Assembly: GCA_937925655.1 (NCBI GenBank)
Contig: CALAMC010000039.1
Span: 1-28,294 of the forward strand
From: an uncultured candidate division Zixibacteria bacterium
GTDB lineage: Bacteria > Zixibacteria > MSB-5A5 > GN15 > PGXB01
Length of the DNA stretch: 28,294 bases
Direction: 5' to 3'
Each line of letters starts with the position of its first letter. The first letter of the stretch is position 1. Of this stretch, positions 24,401 through 28,294 are shown piece by piece. The notes under the pieces were generated by a model. It saw only the letters and a program-made list of their open reading frames with translations. It did not search any database and was not told the DNA's origin. The translations under genes were made by a program, and so were the position numbers.

Positions 24401-27400
24401 GTCACGTTTTTGGCGATAATGATCTGTTCGGCATAACTCCCGGCCAGAACGTGAACGGTGCCGCCGCCCGCGACGGCGTCGATGCCGTCCTGTATTGTCG
24501 CAAAGGCATCAAAACCCCAGAAATGCCCATCGTTGGCACAGGTTTCGCAATAATCATCATCCACCCAGACCTCGGTCAACGTGCAGGAGAACCCGCAGTA
24601 CGAGAAGTCCGAGTTACACCACGGTTCGAAATCGACGTTACCGCTGATGCCCGTTTGAATATCCTGGCACAGCAAGGCACCCCAGTAGTTATTCTGGGCA
24701 TCGGCCGCGGTGGTCAGGTAATTGAAATAATTCGTCCCGTTGCCATAGATGGTATTATTATTAAAATCAATCAGCCCCGGAAAACCGTCATACAAGGCAA
24801 TACCCCTGCCGCTGTTTCCGGTGATGGTGTTGCCCGAACCGATAATAATCTTCGGATCAAAGGCGTTGTTTTGGTTGCCTTCATAATACCCATCGCCATA
24901 GTTGCTCAAAAAGACGCCGTTGCCGTTGCTGACCATGTCATTATCGGTGATATGCAACGCCCAGACGGCATCGACCCAGAGGGCGCTCATCGATGTATTG
25001 TGAATATTATTGCCGGTAAACTCCAGATACCCTCCCGCGTGAGGCCGCATCGACTGCAACAGAACCGCCGCGCCGGTGGTGCTGTAAATCTCGTTGCCGC
25101 TTATCATCAGTCCGGAGAAGTCAAGCAGGTCGGTCAGCGACGGGTCATAAATACCCAGAGGATCAGCCGGATTATAGCGTTCGGATTCGGTTCCCATGGA
25201 TATGGCAAATCCCCAGGCGCCGTTGGATACATCGTATATTGTATTATCGAGAATTTGCAGATTCTGATAACCGAAACTGGCCGCGTACTCGGCCGGCGTC
25301 AAATAAGCCTGAATCCCCGCGCTGACGCCGTGGATGGTCAGGTTCTGAACGATCACGTCGCTCGATGTAATATCGACCCCGGTTCCGCCGCCGGGATTTA
25401 TCTCGGCCACGCCTTTGGCGGACGACAGGCCGATCACCGTCACCGGCTTGCCGATAACGACGTTTTCCGCATATATCCCTTCGTTGATATACACCGTACC
25501 ATAATCGTTTGTATTGACGATGGCCTCGGTAATCCGGCCCGACAAACCCGTCTGGACGCTGCTCGCCTCGACATACGTTGTCCCGTAGTCGGCCACAAAC
25601 CCCGGCGGGACTTCCGTACCGGAAGACAAGTACGGCGTAAAGTCGAAATTGCCGTCAACCATGGCCGTAACCGCCGCCGCATCGACGGTTCCAAAATAGT
25701 TATCGGAACCATCTTGAACCGCCACAGCGTTGGTCGCCAGAGCATAATCGTTGCCGGTGAATTTATTCTCATGGACGGATGCCGTGACCGTACCACCCGC
25801 TTCCCATGTTGAAACCGCCACCGTCCAGCCGCTGAAAATACAATTGTTCACGGCAAATGTGACCGGGCCGGAGGCATAGGCATACACCCCATAGCTGTCG
25901 GTCGCACCCGTCCCGGTTATGGTACTGTGACTAATAGCCACATTGACCGGAGACTTGTCCCCGCGTTCGACCAATTCGGCGTCGAATGCCTGAACCGGGA
26001 GCGGTTGTCTGGTTACACCGCCGCCCTTGGCGCCGGTGCTGTAGGCAATACCGGCATCCAGAGTCGGATTGGTGATAGTGCCGCCGCTGAATTGGCAATT
26101 GCCGTCCTGCACGTACAGGCTGGTTTGACACCGGTCAATGTTGACACCATTGGCAACGGCATTGCCGAATACCAGAAAGCCGCTGGCCGTCCAGCTGGCG
26201 CCGGTATAATCGACCAGGCTGATATGGCAGTCATCGACCGTGGCCGTGACCCCGGCGCTGATCTGAATCCCGTTCTGCGCGGTGACCGTCGTCGGGCCCT
26301 CGCCGATAGTCGTGACATTGTCCAGATCGGCCGTCATGCCCGCGCCGCCGATAGCCACCGCCGTCTTCTGGAAGTCATCGACAACGACGTTTTCCACGAC
26401 CAGAGTGTACGGCCCGCCGGTATTGTTATAGGTGTAAAGGCCGACCCCGTGCTGGGCGCCGCTGAAGGTACTGTTCATGACGTTTATGACTTTAGCGTCG
26501 CTGAACGTTCCTCCCCCGTTCCAGAATCCGATACCGACAAAACGGTAGTTGGCGTCACCCATGTGATTGCCGTCGATGGTCACCCCCGAAATCGTCGCAT
26601 TGACGCCATCGACAAACACCACCGGGAAGTTATTGTACGAACCGGTCGGGAACGAGGATGTCAGCGTGGCGGGCGAGACAATCGTCACGTCCGTCAGACC
26701 CGCTCCGATGATGTTCAGACCGGCCTTGTTCACGTGAACCTGTTCGGTATACGTTCCGGCCAGAATGTGAACGGTACCGGAAGCCGCAACGGCATCGATG
26801 GCATCGCCGATCGTGGCGAAACCGTTGTATCCGAAATAAATGCCGCCGCCGAGATCCTGACCCTCCGTGGCGCCAACCCAGTCGTCGTCAACCCAGACTT
26901 CCGCGACGGTACAAGTGAAAGTACAGGCGGAATAATCGCTATTGCACCAGGGGTCATAATCGATATTGCCGTCAGCCATGGGCACGATGTCCTGACACAG
27001 CAGGGCTCCCCAGTAGTTGCTTTCGGCCATAAGCGGTCCGCCGGTAGCCGTGGAGGCCACCGAAATGCCGTACTGCGTATTGCCGGAGATGGTATTGTGA
27101 TATATGGAACCGCCGGGGATGGCGTATGGTCCGCCATAGGGCGCCGCCCCGCCGCCAAATATGTAAATTCCCTGGAAATTATTGGTGATGGTGTTATCAT
27201 GCATGTCGAGCGTCCCGATATCCCATAACTGAAAGGCCTGGCCCTCGCCCCACTCGCCTTCGGAGACGTCATCCACATTATTATTGTATATATTGGCCGC
27301 TTCCGCGTGGTTTATTTCCAGAGCCGCCCAGTGCTGACCCTGGGAGGAGGCGTTGCCGCCGATATTGGAGAAAGCATTGCCATAGGCATTGACGAGGTTG

Positions 27401-28294
27401 GTACGGTCGGGCGCAGCTTTCCCGCGCAACGACACCGAACCGTTGCAGTCGGTAATACTATTATTGGCAAAGGTCACGGCCGTAAAGGGCAGGTTACTGC
27501 CGCCGTCACCACTGCCCGACTCGATATCCATGACCGCCCAGCCGAGAATGTTCACAAAAGTATTGCCTGTCATGGTAAGCGTCCCGGTCAAATTCTGCCC
27601 GAGAAAACCATTTCTGTCGGCCACATTTTCGCCGTCGATAACGCATTTATCCATGACAAAATTGTCAATCGCTCCGCCGTTGTCCATGTCGAAGATGCCG
27701 TCACCCGACGGTGCCAGACCGCTAATAACCAGATTTTTAAAGGTTAATCCGTCAAGCGCGGCCGTTTGGGTCAGGCGCACCCCGCCGGTTATGACCGGGC
27801 GCAGAAACGGATTGCCCGATATGACCAGACCGTTCTTACTGAAACCGGACCCGATCAAAATGCTTTCATTGTATGTTCCATCCTGAATGAATACTTCAAA
27901 AACATCCGGGTCATTAATGGCTTCATTGATCCGTCCATCGGTGCCGCTTTGCTGACTGTCGTCGTCGACGTAAACCAGGTTTCGCGACGGCTGAAAACCG
28001 GGTGTCCCCGGTTCGCCGTCAATCCCGCTCGTTAACCACGGCGTATAATCGACATTGCCGTCAAGCATGGCCGACACTACGGCCGCGTCGGTACTCCCGA
28101 ACCAGTTGTACGATACATCCTGTGTAGCCGCGGCATTGGTCGCAAATCCATATGCATTGCCTGCCAAATTATTGTCATGAATACCGGCTGTCACCGTCCC
28201 GCCCACTTCCCAGGTGGACACGGCATACGTCCAGTCTGTAAAAAGGCAGTTGGTGACATCAAATGACACCGGCCCGACGGCGTAGGCATATACA
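21442..28294 (-). CDS. giant secreted right-handed beta-helix protein with dockerin-like module (5'-partial)
   Basis: The frame is open to the right window edge, so the N-terminus, including any signal peptide, is missing; about 2,283 residues are present. The apparent GTG start at 28269 is internal. Most of the protein is parallel beta-helix (PbH1) repeats, for example VTGNNFTGN-x(n)-GVYV and ISGN-x-I rungs, typical of surface adhesins and polysaccharide-active proteins. Recurrent modules open with EVWVDDD...FATI-x-D-x-IDAVA-x-x-GTVH-x-LAG-x-Y-x-EQ and close with NYWGALLCQDI...PWCNSD-x-S-x-C. A variant cap, N-x-FG-x-x-DAA, alternates with these. The C-terminus has two dockerin-like F-hands (GDADGDAQHVFNLLDILYLI, GDANCDCQLNLLDILTLI) and then a Thr/Gln-rich tail (STQMQTQTTQ) unlike the PVCP tails of its neighbours. 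No catalytic motif was recognised; an adhesin or cell-surface role is inferred. Confidence 0.88.
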   Translation of the reverse strand, partial: VYAYAVGPVSFDVTNCLFTDWTYAVSTWEVGGTVTAGIHDNNLAGNAYGFATNAAATQDVSYNWFGSTDAAVVSAMLDGNVDYTPWLTSGIDGEPGTPGFQPSRNLVYVDDDSQQSGTDGRINEAINDPDVFEVFIQDGTYNESILIGSGFSKNGLVISGNPFLRPVITGGVRLTQTAALDGLTFKNLVISGLAPSGDGIFDMDNGGAIDNFVMDKCVIDGENVADRNGFLGQNLTGTLTMTGNTFVNILGWAVMDIESGSGDGGSNLPFTAVTFANNSITDCNGSVSLRGKAAPDRTNLVNAYGNAFSNIGGNASSQGQHWAALEINHAEAANIYNNNVDDVSEGEWGEGQAFQLWDIGTLDMHDNTITNNFQGIYIFGGGAAPYGGPYAIPGGSIYHNTISGNTQYGISVASTATGGPLMAESNYWGALLCQDIVPMADGNIDYDPWCNSDYSACTFTCTVAEVWVDDDWVGATEGQDLGGGIYFGYNGFATIGDAIDAVAASGTVHILAGTYTEQVHVNKAGLNIIGAGLTDVTIVSPATLTSSFPTGSYNNFPVVFVDGVNATISGVTIDGNHMGDANYRFVGIGFWNGGGTFSDAKVINVMNSTFSGAQHGVGLYTYNNTGGPYTLVVENVVVDDFQKTAVAIGGAGMTADLDNVTTIGEGPTTVTAQNGIQISAGVTATVDDCHISLVDYTGASWTASGFLVFGNAVANGVNIDRCQTSLYVQDGNCQFSGGTITNPTLDAGIAYSTGAKGGGVTRQPLPVQAFDAELVERGDKSPVNVAISHSTITGTGATDSYGVYAYASGPVTFAVNNCIFSGWTVAVSTWEAGGTVTASVHENKFTGNDYALATNAVAVQDGSDNYFGTVDAAAVTAMVDGNFDFTPYLSSGTEVPPGFVADYGTTYVEASSVQTGLSGRITEAIVNTNDYGTVYINEGIYAENVVIGKPVTVIGLSSAKGVAEINPGGGTGVDITSSDVIVQNLTIHGVSAGIQAYLTPAEYAASFGYQNLQILDNTIYDVSNGAWGFAISMGTESERYNPADPLGIYDPSLTDLLDFSGLMISGNEIYSTTGAAVLLQSMRPHAGGYLEFTGNNIHNTSMSALWVDAVWALHITDNDMVSNGNGVFLSNYGDGYYEGNQNNAFDPKIIIGSGNTITGNSGRGIALYDGFPGLIDFNNNTIYGNGTNYFNYLTTAADAQNNYWGALLCQDIQTGISGNVDFEPWCNSDFSYCGFSCTLTEVWVDDDYCETCANDGHFWGFDAFATIQDGIDAVAGGGTVHVLAGSYAEQIIIAKNVTVSGATGATIVPPTGGLYAYTIPESGATFYPMLFAYGGTDNGSGYVSGTATIEAKITGMVFDGNNSGTASRFVGTLMRNCLGQSKVSGNEYRELLFTSGNPETFGIMVYGHSSVEVSGNTVNDWTRGGIGIMGDNGGLPDPTAQVVGNTIIGEGPLPQGHWAQNGIQLGYGATGTLDGNEVSDIKYIPDTWAASAINVYAPGSGTVIRGNYVHDCEAMLYLTYGMNTSVQDNNIFENNEFMMILSGNGITVSGNQFTSNDMAVYVADAANVTVTGNNFTGNEYAFLCDGAASIIHVTGNNFTGNTGVGVYVDDYESIEPGDVHINFNNFSGNTLAVQNLITGLLDAQGNWWGNVTGPSIVAKNGGSNEVVNRPAASSAIDGNETPYAGTRVMAASNSQESDDMPVNGEPGTGDAITTNVDYSPWWGANYVGNSHASSWNWYLNNSNNSQFQDAVDLAGNGDVIYVSAELYTQPVNIENRSGLAFHGQGRNNTFFKPAATLGWNVASYGTTRRTAIRVVNSTDITFEGMNFNYNDIKANNTFGFLYWNSSGELSNSNLLNMNVPDVSGGYYEMMVYARAVTPEYGVGNRAQLNVYNNEFVNSGRIAVVTHDWVHVNLIGNTFRKTESDFGYALEIGSASTGNITSNVFHGFNTWALSDKSNSAAIYIENSFTTGLGPLTKTVAVEQNEIYNCQYGLYIGNSFAGYTGNVDLVANVIGNSIHNNATTGSETSGGFVIVDEGASAGSSVTVNMSGNQFVNNDDYGGLIYTNGNGAITVSMTDNFFVGNIKGLSVKDYGAPSTSAYSLTIYHNIFQNNLNAEDDAAGGYWDDGVSEGNCWSDFTGNLGDPYPIIGTAGAVDRYPNVNCGSACDCRPGDADGDAQHVFNLLDILYLIASIYQDGPDPVPYELCSGDANCDCQLNLLDILTLIENIYNQGPALCGCGQWIANCQLPIRDAAKGPVVPANPVVMESSTQMQTQTTQVTAQACQ
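24549..28107 (-). repeat. large tandem duplication inside the beta-helix gene
   Basis: Two cap types alternate along the protein. The N-x-FG-x-x-DAA cap occurs at 28093-28107 and at 25691-25705, about 2,404 bases apart. The NYWGALLCQDI cap occurs near 26985-27019 and 24665-24691, about 2,328 bases apart; each copy of this second cap is followed by an EVWVDDD block (near 26873-26905 and 24549-24576). This is consistent with duplication of a unit of roughly 2.4 kb (about 790 residues). Confidence 0.7.

Noticed and set aside
23434..25812. A 792-codon open frame on the plus strand, antisense to the beta-helix gene (also 25927-27228 and 22459-23097)
   Set aside because: These are mirror frames of the repetitive beta-helix coding sequence. 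They show no recognisable domain, and the minus strand has clear family motifs throughout.

Overview
The window looks like a chromosomal segment of an uncultured Gram-negative bacterium, most likely of the FCB-type candidate phyla. Candidate phylum Zixibacteria is my best guess, from general impression only. The support is a TamA/TamB outer-membrane assembly pair and five secreted proteins, each ending in a paired dockerin-like (F-hand) calcium-binding module of the form GDAN-x-D-x-x-VNLLDIL-x-LI. Most of the window uses moderately GC-rich codons. One stretch, about 19.2-21.4 kb, is clearly AT-richer.

Layout. 1-1140: a complete REP-associated tyrosine transposase element (6-656) abuts the broken 3' part of a subtilisin-like protease gene whose dockerin-like tail is out of frame. 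1298-3117: a secreted PsbP/Mog1-like protein on the minus strand with a good promoter, then tadA (tRNA adenosine deaminase) and a small four-helix membrane protein on the plus strand. 3248-3334: tRNA-Ser(CGA). 3582-9366: tamA-tamB, probably one operon behind a strong predicted promoter. 9501-10439: a two-gene unit, a cysteine-containing GyrI-like protein and a DUF3788 protein. 10589-13107: an HD-GYP cyclic-di-GMP phosphodiesterase-type protein and an MFS exporter, both minus. 13361-19201: three secreted dockerin-tailed proteins on the minus strand. One is a gingipain-type (C25) peptidase whose catalytic His and Cys are separated by about 375 residues of PA14-like modules. 19430-21347: a two-gene type II restriction-modification system (MjaI/CTAG-like), with a degenerate staphylococcal-nuclease-like domain fused to the methyltransferase. 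21442-28294: the C-terminal 2.28 thousand residues of a giant right-handed beta-helix surface protein with a roughly 2.4-kb internal tandem duplication, also dockerin-tailed and truncated by the window edge.

How it fits together. The dominant theme is extracytoplasmic protein: secreted proteases, adhesin-like beta-helix proteins and the TamA/B machinery. The shared C-terminal dockerin-like modules, three of them with an almost identical tail ending in PVCP, suggest one common anchoring, sorting or calcium-dependent folding mechanism. The restriction-modification pair looks like a later insertion into this secretome cluster. No CRISPR array, prophage or integrase was seen. No gene-free stretch exceeds 300 bases.
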